Origin: Bufo bufo
Lineage: Eukaryota; Chordata; Amphibia; Anura; Bufonidae
Direction: 5' to 3'
DNA length: 64,000 nt
NCBI RefSeq assembly: GCF_905171765.1
Contig: NC_053397.1
Location: forward strand, 115,213,295-115,277,294
This document shows, one piece after another, positions 33,989 through 46,480 of the stretch (within the stretch, counting starts at the first letter, position 1; every line of letters begins with the position of its first letter). The position numbers and the translations under genes were made by a program. The notes under the pieces were generated by a model. That model made no database searches, had not been told where the DNA came from, and saw nothing but the letters and a program-made list of their open reading frames with translations.

Positions 33989-35622
33989 CAGTGGGATGCG
34001 AAAGTTTGGGCAACCTTGTTAATCGTCATGATTTTCCTGTATAAATCGTTGGTTGTTACGATAAAAAATGTCTGTTAAATATATCATATAGAAGACACAA
34101 ACAGTGATATTTGAGAAGTGAAATGAAGTTTATTGGATTTACAGAACGTGTGCTATAATTGTTTAAACAGAATTAGGCAGGTGCATAAATTTGGGCACTG
34201 TTGTCATTTTATTGATTCCAAAACCTTTAGAACTAATTATTGGAACTCAAATTGGCTTGGTCAGCTCAGTGACCCCTGACCTACATACACAGGTGAATCC
34301 AATTATGAGAAAGAGTATTTAAGGGGGTCATTTGTAAGTTTCCCTCCTCTTTTAATTTTCTCTGAAGAGTAGCAACATGGGGGTCTCAAAACAACTCTCA
34401 AATGACCTGAAGACAAAGATTGTTCACCATCACGGTTTAGGGGAAGGATACAGAAAGCTGTCTCTGAGATTCCAGCTGTCTGTTTCCACAGTTAGGAACA
34501 TACTGAGGAAATGGAAGACCACAGGCTCAGTTCAAGTTAAGGCTCGAAGTGGCAGACCAAGAAAAATCTCGGATAGACAGAAGCGACGAATGGTGAGAAT
34601 AGTCAGAGTCAACCCACAGACCAGCACCAAAGACCCACAATATCATCTTGCTGCAGATGGAGTCACTGTGCATCGTTCAACCATTCGGCGCACTTTACAC
34701 AAGGAGATGCTGTATGCGAGTGATGCAGAGGAAACCTTTTCTCTGCCCACAGCACAAAAAGTGCTTGAGGTGGGCTAAAGCACATTTGGACAAGCCAGCT
34801 TCATTTTGGAATAAGGTGCTGTGGACTGATGAAACTAAAATTTAGTTATTTGGCCATAACAAGGGGAGTTATGCATGGAGGAAAAAGAGCACAGCATTCC
34901 AAGAAAAACACCTGCTACCTACAGTAAAATATGGTGGTGGGTCCATCATGCTGTGGGGCTGTGTGGCCAGTGCAGGGACTGGGAATCTTGTCAAAGTTGA
35001 GGGATGCATGGATTCCACTTAGTATCAGCAAATTCTGGAGACCAATGTCCAGGAATCAGTGACAAAGCTGAAGCTGTGCCGGGGCTGGATCTTTCAACAA
35101 GACAACGACCCTAAACACTGCTCAAAATCCACTAAGGCATTTATGCAGAGGAAAAAGTACAATGTTCTGGAATGGCCATCTCAGTCCCCAGACCTGAATA
35201 TAATTGAAAATCTGTGGTGTGACTTAAAGAGAGCTGTCCATGCTCGGAAGCCATCAAACCTGAATGAACTAAAGATGTTTTGTAAAGAGGAATGGTCCAA
35301 AATACCTTCAACCAGAATCCAGACTCTCATTGGAACCTACAGGAAGCGTTTAGAGGCTGTAATTTCTGCAAAAGGTGGATCTACTAAATACTGATTTAAT
35401 TTCTTTTTTGTGGTGCCCAAATTTATGCACCTGCCTAATTTTGTTTAAACAATTATAGCACACTTTCTGTAAATCCAATAAACTTAATTTCACTTCTCAA
35501 ATATCACTGTGTGTGTCTCCTATATGATATATTTAACTGTCATTTTTTATCGTAACAATCAACGATTTATACAGGAAAATCATGACGATTAACAAGGTTG
35601 CCCAAACTTTCGAATCCCACTG
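33989..35622 (+). mobile_element. Tc1-like transposon with TA target site
   Basis: The 1634-bp element starts CAGTGGGATGCGAAAGTTTG and ends with the reverse complement (CGAATCCCACTG), flanked by TA (33987-33988 and 35623-35624). The inverted repeats are about 215 bp and end internally near a GCACCTGCCTAATT match. The pre-insertion sequence can be read from the mirrored arm of the surrounding palindrome. Transposase frames occupy the middle. Confidence 0.95.
34377..35394 (+). pseudogene. Tc1-like transposase, nearly full length, disabled
   Basis: The start at 34377 gives GVSKQLSNDLKTKIVHHH and a helix-turn-helix (YRKLSLRFQLSVSTVRNIL), then the GRPRKI hook. After a frame change near 34720 it continues with KAHLDKPASFWNKVLWTDET, which holds the first catalytic Asp, then an in-frame stop. 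Later come WIFQQDNDPKH (second Asp) and WPSQSPDLNIIENLWCDL (third acidic residue). The total of about 340 codons matches the family. Damage is limited to one frame change and at least two stop codons, so the insertion is moderately young. Confidence 0.93.
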
Positions 35623-35929
35623 TAGCACTGTGAGACAACATACTCCTAGAATTGAGCGAACACCTGGATGTTCGGGTTCGAGAAGTTCGGCCGAATTTTC
35701 CGGAAATGTTCGGGTTCGGGATCCGAACCCGACCCGAACCCGAACCCCATTGAAGTCAATGGGGACCCGAACTTTTTGGCACTAAAAAGGCTGTAAAACA
35801 GCCCAGGAAAGGGCTAGAGGGCTGCAAAAGGCAGCAAAATGTAGTTAAATCCCCTGCAAACAAATGTGGATAGGGAAATGAATTTAAATAAAAATTAAAT
35901 AAATGAAAATTAACCAATATCAATTGGAG

Positions 35930-38900
35930 AGAGGTCCAATAGCAGAGAATCTGGCTTCATGTCATAGCAGAGAATCAGGCTTCACGTCACCCAACACTGG
36001 AACAGTCCATTGTCAGATATTTAGGCCCCGGCACCCAGGCAGAAGAGAGAGGTCCCATAACAGAGATTCAGGCTTCATGTCAGCAGAGAATCAGTCTTCA
36101 TGTCATAGCAGAGAATCATGCTTCACGTCACCCACCACTGGAACAGTCCATTGTCAGATATTTAGGCCCCGGCACCCAGACAGAGGAGAGAGGTCCCATA
36201 ACAGAGATTCAGGCTTCATGTCAGCAGAGAATCAGTCTTCATGTCATAGCAGAGAATCATGCTTCACGTCACCCACCACTGGAACAGTCCATTGTCAGAT
36301 ATTTAGGCCCCGGCACCCAGGCAGAGGAGAGAGGTCCCATAGCAGAGAATCTGGCTTCATGTCAGCAGAGAATCAGTCTTGATGTCATAGCAGAGAATCA
36401 GGCTTCACGTCACCCAACACTAGAACAGTCCATTGTCAGATATTTAGGCCCCGGCACCCAGGCAGAAGAGAGAGGTCCCATAACAGAGATTCAGGCTTCA
36501 TGTCAGCAGATAATCAGTCTTCATGTCATAGCAGAGAATCATGCTTCACGTCACCCACCACTGGAACAGTCCATTGTCAGATATTTAGGCCCCGGCACCC
36601 AGACAGAGGAGAGAGGTCCCATAACAGAGATTCAGGCTTCATGTCAGCAGAGAATCAGTCCTTATGTCATAGCAGAGAATCATGCTTCACGTCACCCACC
36701 ACTGGAACAGTCCATTGTCAGATATTTAGGCCCCGGCACCCAGGAAGAGGAGAGAGGTCCCATAGCAGAGAATCTGGCTTCATGTCAGCAGAGAATCAGT
36801 CTTCATGTCATAGCAGAGAATCAGGCTTCACGTCACCCAACACTGGAACAGTCCATTGTCAGATATTTAGGCCCCAGCACCCAGGCAGAGGAGAGAGGTC
36901 CCATAACATAGAATCTGGCTTCATGTCAGCAGAGAATCAGTCTTCATGTCATAGCAGAGAATCAGGCTTCACGTCACCCAACACTGGAACAGTCCATTGT
37001 CAGATATTTAGGCCCCGGCACCCAGACAGAGGAGAGAGGTCCCATAACAGAGATTCAGGCTTCATGTCAGCAGAGAATCAGTCCTTATGTCATAGCAGAG
37101 AATCATGCTTCACGTCACCCACCACTGGAACAGTCCATTGTCAGATATTTAGGCCCCGGCACCCAGGAAGAGGAGAGAGGTCCCATAGCAGAGAATCTGG
37201 CTTCATGTCAGCAGAGAATCAGTCTTCATGTCATAGCAGAGAATCAGGCTTCACGTCACCCAACACTGGAACAGTCCATTGTCAGATATTTAGGCCCCAG
37301 CACCCAGGCAGAGGAGAGAGGTCCCATAACATAGAATCTGGCTTCATGTCAGCAGAGAATCAGTCTTCATGTCATAGCAGAGAATCAGGCTTCACGTCAC
37401 CCAACACTGGAACAGTCCATTGTCATATATTTAGGCCCCGGCACCCAGACAGAGGAGAGAGGTCCCATAACAGAGATTCAGGCTTCATGTCAGCAGAGAA
37501 TCAGTCTTCATGTCATAGCAGAGAATGATGCTTCACGTCACCCACCACTGGAACAGTCCATTGTCAGATATTTAGGCCCCGGCACCCAGGCAGAGGAGAG
37601 AGGTCCCATAACATAGAATCTGGCTTCATGTCAGCAGAGAATCAGTCTTCATGTCATAGCAGAGAATCAGGCTTCACGTCACCCAACACTGGAACAGTCC
37701 CTTGTCAGATATTTAGGCCCCGGCACCCAGGCAGAGGAGAGAGGTCCCATAACAGAGATTCAGGCTTCATGTCAGCAGAGAATCAGTCTTCATGTCATAG
37801 CAGAGATCATGCTTCACGTCAACCAACATTGGAACAATCCATTGTCATATAATTTAGGCCCCGGCACCCAGACAGAGGAGAGAGGTCCCATAACAGAGAT
37901 TCAGGCTTCATGTCAGCAGAGAATCAGTCTTCATGTCATAGCAGAGAATCATGCTTCACGTCACCCACCACTGGAACAGTCCATTGTCAGATATTTAGGC
38001 CCCGGCACCCAGGCAGAGGAGAGAGGTCCCATAGCAGAGAATCTGGCTTCATGTCAGCAGAGAATCAGTCTCCACGAAATGCCAGCAGAATGCTTGGATG
38101 TATAGGGAGAGGTATAAGCAGTAGAAAGAGTGAAGTGCTTATGCCGCTGTACAGAACACTGGTAAGACCTCACTTGGAGTATTGTGCGCAGTACTGGAGG
38201 CCATATCTCCAGAAGGATATAAATACTCTAGAGAGAGTTCAGAGAAGAGCTACTAAACTGGTCCATGGATTGCAGGATAAAACTTACCAGGAAAGGTTAA
38301 AGGACCTTAATATGTATAGCTTGGAAGAAAGAAGAGACAGAGGGGATATGATAGAAACTTTTAAATACATAAAGGGAATCAACTCGGTAAAGGAAGAGAG
38401 CATATTTAAAAGAAGAAAAACTACCACAAGAGGACACAGTTTTAAATTAGAGGGGCAAAGGTTTAAAAGTAATATAAGGAAGTATTACTTTACTGAGAGA
38501 GTAGTGGATGCATGGAATAGCCTTCCTGCAGAAGTGGTAGCTGCAAATACAGTGAAGGGGTTTAAGCATGCATGGGATAGGCATAAGGCCATCCTTCATA
38601 TAAGATAGGGCCGGGGGCTATCCATAGTATTCAGTATATTGGGCAGACTAGATGGACCAAATGGTTCTTATCTGCCGACACATTCTATGTTTCTATGTTT
38701 CTATGTCATAGCAGAAAATCAGGCTTCACGTCACCCAACACTGGAACAGTCCATTGTCAGATATTTAGGCCCCGGCACCCAGACAGAGGAGAGAGGTCCC
38801 ATAACAGAGATTCAGGCTTCATGTCAGCAGAGAATCAGTCTTCATGTCATAGCAGAGAATCATGCTTCACGTCACCCACCACTGGAACAGTCCATTGTCA

Positions 38901-40105
38901 GATATTTAGGCCCCGGCACCCAGGCAGAGGAGAGAGGTCCCATAACATAGAATCTGGCTTCATGTGAGCAGAGAATCAGTCTTCATGTCATAGCAGAGAA
39001 TCAGGCTTCACGTCACCCAACACTGGAACAGTCCATTGTCAGATATTTAGGCCCCGGCACCCAGACAGAGGAGAGAGGTCCCATAACAGAGATTCAGGCT
39101 TCATGTCAGCAGAGAATCAGTCTTTATGTCATAGCAGAGATCATGCTTCACGTCAACCAACATTAGAACAATCCATTGTCATATAATTTAGGCCCCGGCA
39201 CCCAGACAGAGGAGAGAGGTCCCATAACAGAGATTCAGGCTTCATGTCAGCAGAGAATCAGTCTTCATGTCATAGCAGAGAATCAGGCTTCACGTCACCC
39301 AACACTGGAACAGTCCATTGTCAGATATTTAGGCCCAGGCACCCAGGCAGAGGAGAGAGGTCCCATAGCAGAGAATCTGGCTTCATGTCAGCAGAGAATC
39401 AGTCTTCATGTCATAGCAGAGAATCAGGCTTCATGTCACCCACCACTGTAACAGTCCATTGTCAGATATTTAGGCCCCGGCACCCAGGCAGAGGAGAGAG
39501 GTCCCATAACATAGAATCTGGCTTCATGTCAGCAGAGAATCAGTCTTCATGTCATAGCAGAGAATCAGGCTTCACGTCACCCAACACTGGAACAGTCCAT
39601 TGTCAGATATTTAGGCCCCGGCACCCAGGCAGAGGAGAGAGGTCCCATAACAGAGATTCAGGCTTCATGTCAGCGACTCAGCAGAGAATCAGTCTTCATG
39701 TCATAGCAGAGAATCATGCTTCACGTCACCCACCACTGGAACAGTCCATTGTCAGATATTTAGGCCCAGGCACCCAGGCAGAGGAGAAAGGTCCCATAGC
39801 AGAGAATCAGTCTTCATGTCAGCAGAGAATCAGTCTTCATGTCAGCAGAGAATCAGTCTTCATGTCATAGCAGAGAATCAGGCTTCACGTCACCCAACAC
39901 TGGAACAGTCCATTGTCAGATATTTAGGCCCTGGCACCCAGGCAGAGGAGAGAGGTCCCATAACAGAGATTCAGGCTTCATGTCAGCGACTCAGCAGAGA
40001 ATCAGTCTTCATGTCATAGCAGAGAATCAGGCTTCATGTCACCCACCACTGGAACAGGCCACTGTCAGATATTTTTAGGCCCCGGCACCCAGACAGAGGA
40101 GAGGT
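35930..40105. repeat. 141-bp minisatellite, about 25 units, interrupted once
   Basis: The unit has CATAGCAGAGAATCA, GGAACAGTCCATTGTCAG, TTTAGGCCCCGGCACCCAG and GAGAGAGGTCCCATAAC. Starts at 35963, 36104 and 36245 show a period of 141. About 15 units precede a LINE insert (38069-38706) and about 10 follow. Two unit versions alternate (acagagattcagg and gcagagaatctgg). Because 141 is divisible by three, frames stay open for up to 342 codons. That is a by-product of the period, not evidence of a protein. Confidence 0.97.
38069..38706 (+). pseudogene. CR1/L2-like LINE 3' end inserted in the minisatellite
   Basis: An open stretch to 38608 contains YRTLVRPHLEYCAQYWRPY, ERVQRRATKLVHGL and ERRDRGDMIETFKY, then AWNSLPAEVVAANTVKGFK. 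These are the C-terminal blocks of reverse transcriptases in the CR1/L2 group. The untranslated tail has GGGCAGACTAGATGGACC and ends in (TTCTATG)n. The 5' part, including the endonuclease and catalytic RT core, is missing, as is usual for LINE insertions. The reading frame is intact over about 180 codons, so the insertion may be recent. Confidence 0.9.
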
Positions 40106-40220
40106 TAATTCAACTTTGGGTTGCCCCGCAATATAATGGTAAAATGAAAATAAAAATAGGATTGAATGAGGAAGTGCCCTGGAGTACAATAATATATGGT
40201 TAAGGGGAGGTAGTTAATGT

Positions 40221-43200
40221 CTAATCTGCACAAGGGATGGACAGGTCCTGTGGGATCCATGCCTGGTTCATTTTTATGAACGTCAGCTTGTCCACATTGG
40301 CTGTAGACAGGCGGCTGCGTTTGTCTGTAATGACGCCCCCTGCTGTGCTGAATACACGTTCAGACAAAACGCTGGCCGCCGGGCAGGCCAGCACCTCCAA
40401 GGCATAAAAGGCTAGCTCTGGCCACGTGGACAATTTGGAGACCCAGAAGTTGAATGGGGCCGAACCATCAGTCAGTACGTGGAGGGGTGTGCACACGTAC
40501 TGTTCCACCATGTTAGTGAAATGTTGCCTCCTGCTAACACGTTCCGTATCAGGTGGTGGTGCAGTTAGCTGCGCGTGGTGACAAAACTTTTCCACATCTC
40601 TGCCATGCTAACCCTGCCCTCAGAGGAGCTGGCCGTGACACAGCTGCATTGGCGACCTCTTGCTCCTCCTCTGCCTTCGCCTTGGGCTTCCACTTGTTCC
40701 CCTGTGACATTTGGGAATGCTCTCAGTAGCACGTCTACCAACGTGCGCTTGTACTCGCGCATCTTCCTATCAAGCTCCAGTGTAGGAAGTAAGGTGGGCA
40801 CATTGTCTTTGTACCGGGGATCCAGCAGGGTGGCAACCCCGTAGTCTGCACACGTTAAAATGTGGGCAACTCTGCTGTCGTTGCGCAGGCACTGCAGCAT
40901 GTAGTCGCTCATGTGTGCCAGGCTGCCCAGAGGTAAGGACAAGCCGTCCTCTGTGGGAGGCGTATCGTCATCGTCCTGCGTTTCCCCCAGCCACGCACCA
41001 GTGATGGGCCCGAGCTGCGTTGGGTGCCACCCCGCTGTGAACATGCTTCATCCTCATCCTCCTCCACCTCCTCCTCATCCTCGTCCTCCTCGTCCTCCAG
41101 TAGTGGGCCCTGTCTGGCCACATTTGTACCTGGCCTCTGCTGTTGCAAAAAAACTCCCTCTGAGTCACTTCGAAGAGACTGGCCTGAAAGTGCTAAAAAT
41201 GACCCCTCTTCCTCCTCCTCCTCCTCCTGGGCCACCTCCTCTTCCATCATCGCCCTAAGTGTTTTCTCAAGGAGACATAGAAGTGGTATTGTAACGCTGA
41301 TAACGGCGTCATCGCCACTGGCCATGTGGGTGGAGTACTCAAAACAGCGCAATAGGGCACACAGGTCTCGCATGGAGGCCCAGTCATTGGTGGTGAAGTG
41401 GGGCTGTTCCGCAGTGCGACTGACCCGTGCGTGCTGCAGCCGAAACTCCACTATGGCCTGCTGCTGCTCGCACAGTCTGTCCAGCATGTGCAAGGTGGAG
41501 TTCCACCTGGTGAGCACGTCGCATATGAGGCGGTGAGCGGGAAGGCCGAAGTTACGCTGTAGCGCAGACAGGTGAGCAGCGGCAGGATGTGAACTCCGGA
41601 AGCGCGAACAGACGGCCCGCACTTTATGCAGCAGCTCTGACATGTTGGGGTAGTTGTGAATGAACTTCTGCAGCACCAAATTCAGCACATGCGCCAGGCA
41701 AGGGATGTGCGTCAAACCGGCTAGTCCCAGAGCTGCAACGAGATTTCGCCCATTATCGCACACCACCAGGCCGGGCTTGAGGCTCACCGGCAGCAACCAC
41801 TCGTCGGTCTGTTGTTCTATACCCCGCCACAACTCCTGTGCGGTGTGGGGCCTGTCTCCCAAACATATGAGTTTCAGAATGGCCTGCTGACGTTTACCCC
41901 GGGCTGTGCTGAAGTTGGTGGTGAAGGTGTGTGGCTGACTGGATGAGCAGGTGGAAGAAGAGGAGGAGGAAGCTGAGTAGGAGGAGGAGGAGACAGGAGG
42001 CAAAGAATGTTGCCCTGCGATCCTTGGCGGCGGAAGGACGTGCGCCAAACAGCTCTCCGCCTGGGGCCCAGCCGCCACTACATTTACCCAGTGTGCAGTT
42101 AGGGAGATATAGCGTCCCTGGCCGTGTTTACTGGTCCACGTATCTGTGGTTAGGTGGACCTTGCCACAGATGGCGTTGCGCAGTGCACACTTGATTTTAT
42201 CGGATACTTGGTTGTGCAGGGAAGGCACGGCTCTCTTGGAGAAGTAGTGGCGGCTGGGAACAACATACTGTGGGACAGCAAGCGACATGAGCTGTTTGAA
42301 GCTGTCTGTGTCCACCAGCCTAAATGACAGCATTTCATAGGCCAGTAGTTTAGAAATGCTGGCATTCAGGGCCAGGGATCGAGGGTGGCTAGGTGGGAAT
42401 TTACGCTTTTCTCAAATGTTTGTGAGATGGAGAGCTGAACGCTGCCGTGTGACATGGCTGAGATGCTTGGTGACGCAAGTGGTGGTGTTGGTGGTACATC
42501 CCATGTTTGCTGGGCGGCAGGTGCCAACGTTCCTCCAGAGGCGGAGGAAGAGGCCGAGGTGGCAGCAGCAGAAGAGGCCGAGGCGGCAGCAGCAGAAGAG
42601 GTAGCAGGGTGAGCCAGAGTGACTTCCTTGTTTTTAAGGTGTTTACTCCACTGCAGTTCATGCTTTGCATGCAGGTGCCTGGTCATGCAGGTTGTGCTAA
42701 GGTTCAGAACGTTAATGCCTCGCTTCAGGCTCTGATGGCACAGCGTGCAAACCACTCGAGTCTTGTCGTCTGCACATTGTTTGAAGAAGTGCCATGCCAG
42801 GGAACTCCTTGAAGCTGCCTTTGGGGTGCTCGGTGCCAGATAGCGGCGGTCAGTAGCAGGCGGAGTCTCTTGGCGGCGGGTGTTCTGCTTTTGCCCACTG
42901 CTCCCTCTTTTGCTACGCTGTTGGTTCGGTCTCACCACTGCCTCTTCCTCCGAACTGTGAAAGTCAGTGGCACGACCTTCATTCCATGTGGGGTCTAGGA
43001 CCTCATCGTCCCCTGCATCGTCTTTATCCCTGACCTCCTGTTCAGTCTGCACACTGCAGAAAGACGCAGCAGTTGGCACCTGTGTTTCGTCATCATCAGA
43101 GACGTGCTGAGGTGGTATTACCATGTCCTCATCATCAGGAAACATAAGTGGTTGTGCGTTAGTGCATTCTATGTCTTCCACCGCTGGGGAAGGGCTAGGT

Positions 43201-43625
43201 GGATGCCCTTGGGAAACCCTGCCAGCAGAGTCTTCAAACAGCATAAGAGACTGCTGCATAACTTGAGGCTCAGACAGTTTCCCTGGTATGCATGGGGGTG
43301 ATGTGACAGACTGATGGGCTTGGTTTTCATGCGCCATCTGTGCGCTTTCTGCAGAAGACTGGGTGGGAGATAATGTGAACGTGCTGGATCCACTGTCGGC
43401 CACCCAATTGACTAATGCCTGTACCTGCTCAGGCCTTACCATCCTTAGAACAGCATTGGGCCCCACCAAATATCCCTGTAAATTCTGGCGGCTACTGGGA
43501 CCTGAGGTAGTTGGTACACTAGGACGTGTGGCTGTGGCAGAACGTCCACGTCCTCTCCCAGCACCAGAGGGTCCACTAACACCACCACGACCATGTCCGC
43601 GTCCCTTACTAGATGTTTTCCTCAT
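40221..43625 (-). pseudogene. hAT (BED-finger) transposase, lightly damaged
   Basis: On the minus strand the start is at 43625. Residues 1-60 have a Gly/Arg-rich stretch and YLVGPNAVLRMVRPEQVQAL. An acidic, Ser/Pro-rich part follows. A BED zinc finger lies near residues 285-340: SSLAWHFFKQC, VVCTLCHQSLKRG, then MTRHLHAKHELQW. After a frame change near 42360 come KVHLTTDTWTSKHGQGRYIS, PGLVVCDNGRNLVAAL, LTRWNSTLHMLDRLC and, past another change near 40910, YGVATLLDPRYKDNVPTLL. A last change near 40580 leads to the dimerisation region: WPELAFYALEVLACPAA, SERVFSTAGG, VDKLTFIKMNQAW. About 1,130 codons in all. Three frameshifts are the main damage. In the family the enzyme cuts the element out and reinserts it with 8-bp duplications. 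Confidence 0.93.
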
Positions 43626-43734
43626 TGTTACCGTTCACCACAATAAGAAAAATATTATTTGGCCCAATGTATTGAATTCAAATTCAGGCCTTTTTTTACA
43701 GACACCTAACACTATCTGGCTATCTATTTAGGTA

Positions 43735-44905
43735 CCGTATTACACTAATACAGGCACAGCAGTAATGACAGATTTAGCTGAATATAAATTTGAGGCCTAT
43801 TATTTAGGCGCTGGGTGACAGGTATACGTTTACGGACAGAATTAGACTTGGATATGCACAGTAGCGTGTGTGTGAAGTTATTGAGAAAGACCCTATCAGC
43901 ACCTTGAATCTAATATACCCTTTTAGAGATAGATTTAAAGTAGGCCTGATACAGCAGAAACCACTAATTTAGGAAATTGCTAAGTTGGGAATTGTATTTC
44001 AACCCAGAACAAAAACTGTGCTTTGACGGACACAAAATAACTTGACCAGCTACAGCAATAACCACAGATTTAGTTCAATATAAATTTGAGGCCTATTATT
44101 TAGGCGCTGGGTGACAGGTATACGTTTACGGACAGAATTAGACTTGGATATGCACAGTAGCGTGTGTGTGAAGTTATTGAGAATGACTCTATCAGCACCT
44201 TGAATCTAATATACCCTTTTAGGGATAGATTTAAAGTAGGCCTGATACAGCAGAAACCACTAATTTAGGAAATTGCTAGGTTGGGAATTGTATTTCAACC
44301 CAGAACAAAAACTGTGCTTTGACGGATACAAAATAACTTGACCAGCTACAGCAATAACCACAGATTTAGCTGAATATAAATTTGAGGCCTATTATTTAGG
44401 CGCTGGGTGACAGGTATACGTTTACGGACAGAATTAGACTTGGATATGCACAGTAGCGTGTGTGTGAAGTTATTGAGAATGACCCTATCAGCACCTTAAA
44501 TCTAATATACCCTTTTAGGGATAGATTTAAAGTAGGCCTGATACAGCAGAAACCACTAATCTAGGAAATTGCTAAGTTGGGAATTGTATTTCAACCCAGA
44601 ACAAAAACTGTGCTTTGACGGACACAAAATAACTTGACCAGCTACAGCAATAACCACAGATTTAGCTGAATATAAATTTGAGGCCTATTATTTAGGCGCT
44701 GGGTGACAGGTATACGTTTACGGACAGAATTAGACTTGGATATGCACAGTAGCGTGTGTGTAAAGTTATTGAGAATGACCCTATCAGCACCTTGAATCTA
44801 ATATACCCTTTTAGGGATAGATTTAAAGTAGGCCTGATACAGCAGAAACCACTAATTTAGGAAATTGATAAGTTGGGAATTGTATTTCAACCCAGAACAA
44901 AAATA
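43735..44905. repeat. 296-bp tandem array, about four units
   Basis: The block tgaggcctattatttaggcg recurs at 43791, 44087, 44383 and 44679, exactly 296 apart, with very high similarity between units. It lies upstream of the transposase start in the hAT 5' region. Confidence 0.97.
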
Positions 44906-45030
44906 TATCCTTTGCCAGACAGCAGACAGTATTACAATTGGCTGGCCACAGCTGAAACACCAGATTTAGGGTACTGCTATTTTGGCAATTGTATTTCACC
45001 CCTCAATAAAATAGCAAGCACAGCCAAGCC

Positions 45031-45445
45031 CCTGATGTAGGATATAGCAAAAAAATAACCACACTATTGATGGTTAAATGGACTTGGTGGCAGCTTGCCC
45101 CTGATGTAGGATATAGCCAAAAAATAACCACACTATTGATGGTTAAATGGACTTGGTGACAGCTTGCCCCTGATGTAGGCTATAGCAAAAAAATAACCAC
45201 ACTATTGATGGTTAAATAGAATTGGTGGCAGCTTGCCCCTGATGTAGGATATAGCCAAAAAATAACCACACTATTGATGGTTAAATGGACTTGGTGGCAG
45301 CTTGCCCCTGATGTAGGATATAGCCAAAAAATAACCACACTATTGATGGTTAAATGGACTTTGTGACAGCTTGCCCCTGATGTAGGATATAGCCAAAAAA
45401 TAACCACACTATTGATGGTTAAATGGACTTGGTGGCAGCTTGTGC
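45031..45445. repeat. 69-bp tandem array, about six units
   Basis: cctgatgtaggatatagc recurs at 45031, 45100, 45169 and 45238 and onwards. The period of 69 is 23 codons, so a repeating frame stays open on the minus strand without being a gene. It is part of the hAT 5' subterminal region. Confidence 0.95.
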
Positions 45446-46079
45446 TGGCGCACCACAAGCCACAAAATGGCCGCCAATCAACCCAGAAAAAAGTGACTGA
45501 AAAACGCTCTGGGCAGCCTAAAAACAGTGAGCAATTTAATAGCAGCAGTTCAATGATCCACAGCTGTAGATCGATCACTGACTTAAGTGTTTTGGAGGAG
45601 TTAATCACTGCCTAATCTCGCCCTAACATCGCAGCTGCAACCTCTCCCTACACTAAGCACAGCAGAGTGACGTGCGGCGCTACGTGACCCAAGCTTATAT
45701 AGAGGCTGGGTCACATGCTGGCCTCGTGGGGCAAGTAGTATGACGCTTGTTGATTGGCTGCTTTGCAGCCTTTCAAAAAGCGCCAAGAAAACGACGAACA
45801 CCGAACCCGAACCCGGACTTTTACTAAAATGTTCGGGTTCGGGTCCGTGTCACGGACACCCCAAAATTCGGTACGAACCCGAACTATACAGTTCGGGTTT
45901 GCTCATCCCTACATACTCCGAATTATTAAAAATTTCAAAAAAAATATAAAAAATAAGCATAGAAAGATAGCCTAATCGCCTAATTAAATAAAAGAATACA
46001 TACAGTACAAATATATATTACTGTATATGGTGTTACTTTACACCCTACCCCCTACTCTCAGTATGGCTACATTAGGATC

Positions 46080-46480
46080 TAAGGCCCCTTTCACACAGGC
46101 GAGGAGGGGCTGGAGGGGTTAAAAATAGGGCTGGAGGGGTTAAAAATAAATAAAAAATAATAAACAACTGTACAATGGACTAACTGTACATTCAAATATT
46201 TATGTATCGATCACAATTATGATTCAGTACATCGAGAATATTAGACTATATATTTGCATATACAGCTCTATAATATATCTGCATACACCGCTCCATTATG
46301 TCTTTAGATCTGTGATACAAGTGGATTCGATTTGGATAACACCTGGTGATACATTGTACCGGATTTTTTGCGGTCTACTGCATACAGATATATAATAGAG
46401 CGGTGTGTACAGATATATAATGAAGTGTTGTATACAGATATGTAATGGAGCAGTGTACAGTATACAGATATATAATGTAG
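46080..46480. other. No gene; short MITE-like end and A/T repeats
   Basis: aaggcccctttcacacaggc at 46081 resembles a MITE terminus, but no partner end was found. The rest is A/T-rich. Confidence 0.35.

Larger units (their letters stand above)
35647..45911 (-). mobile_element. 10.3-kb hAT element with exact 8-bp target duplication
   Basis: The left end (plus view) is TAGAATTGAGCGAACACC and the right end GGTTTGCTCATCCCTA. Both flanks carry catactcc (35639-35646 and 45912-45919), a perfect 8-bp duplication. The mirrored palindrome arm gives a second view of the empty site. On the minus strand the order is a 5' region with 69-bp and 296-bp arrays, the transposase (43625 to 40221), a 141-bp minisatellite with a LINE insert, and the 3' end. 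It is the best-preserved hAT copy in the window. Confidence 0.95.

Noticed and set aside
36500..37528. 342-codon open frame
   Set aside because: It is the 141-bp minisatellite translated. The period is 47 codons, so frames stay open without selection, and overlapping frames are open too.
35930..40105. CRISPR-like array
   Set aside because: The whole 141-bp unit is repeated, with no short repeat plus unique spacers, and the setting is a eukaryotic transposon.
40911..41536. Ser/Pro-rich plus-strand frames
   Set aside because: Antisense shadows of the acidic and Ser-rich part of the hAT transposase on the minus strand.
45180..45608. 142-codon minus-strand frame with repeated HHQVHLTINSVV-like blocks
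   Set aside because: Translation of the 69-bp array. No start context, homology or variation pattern of a protein.
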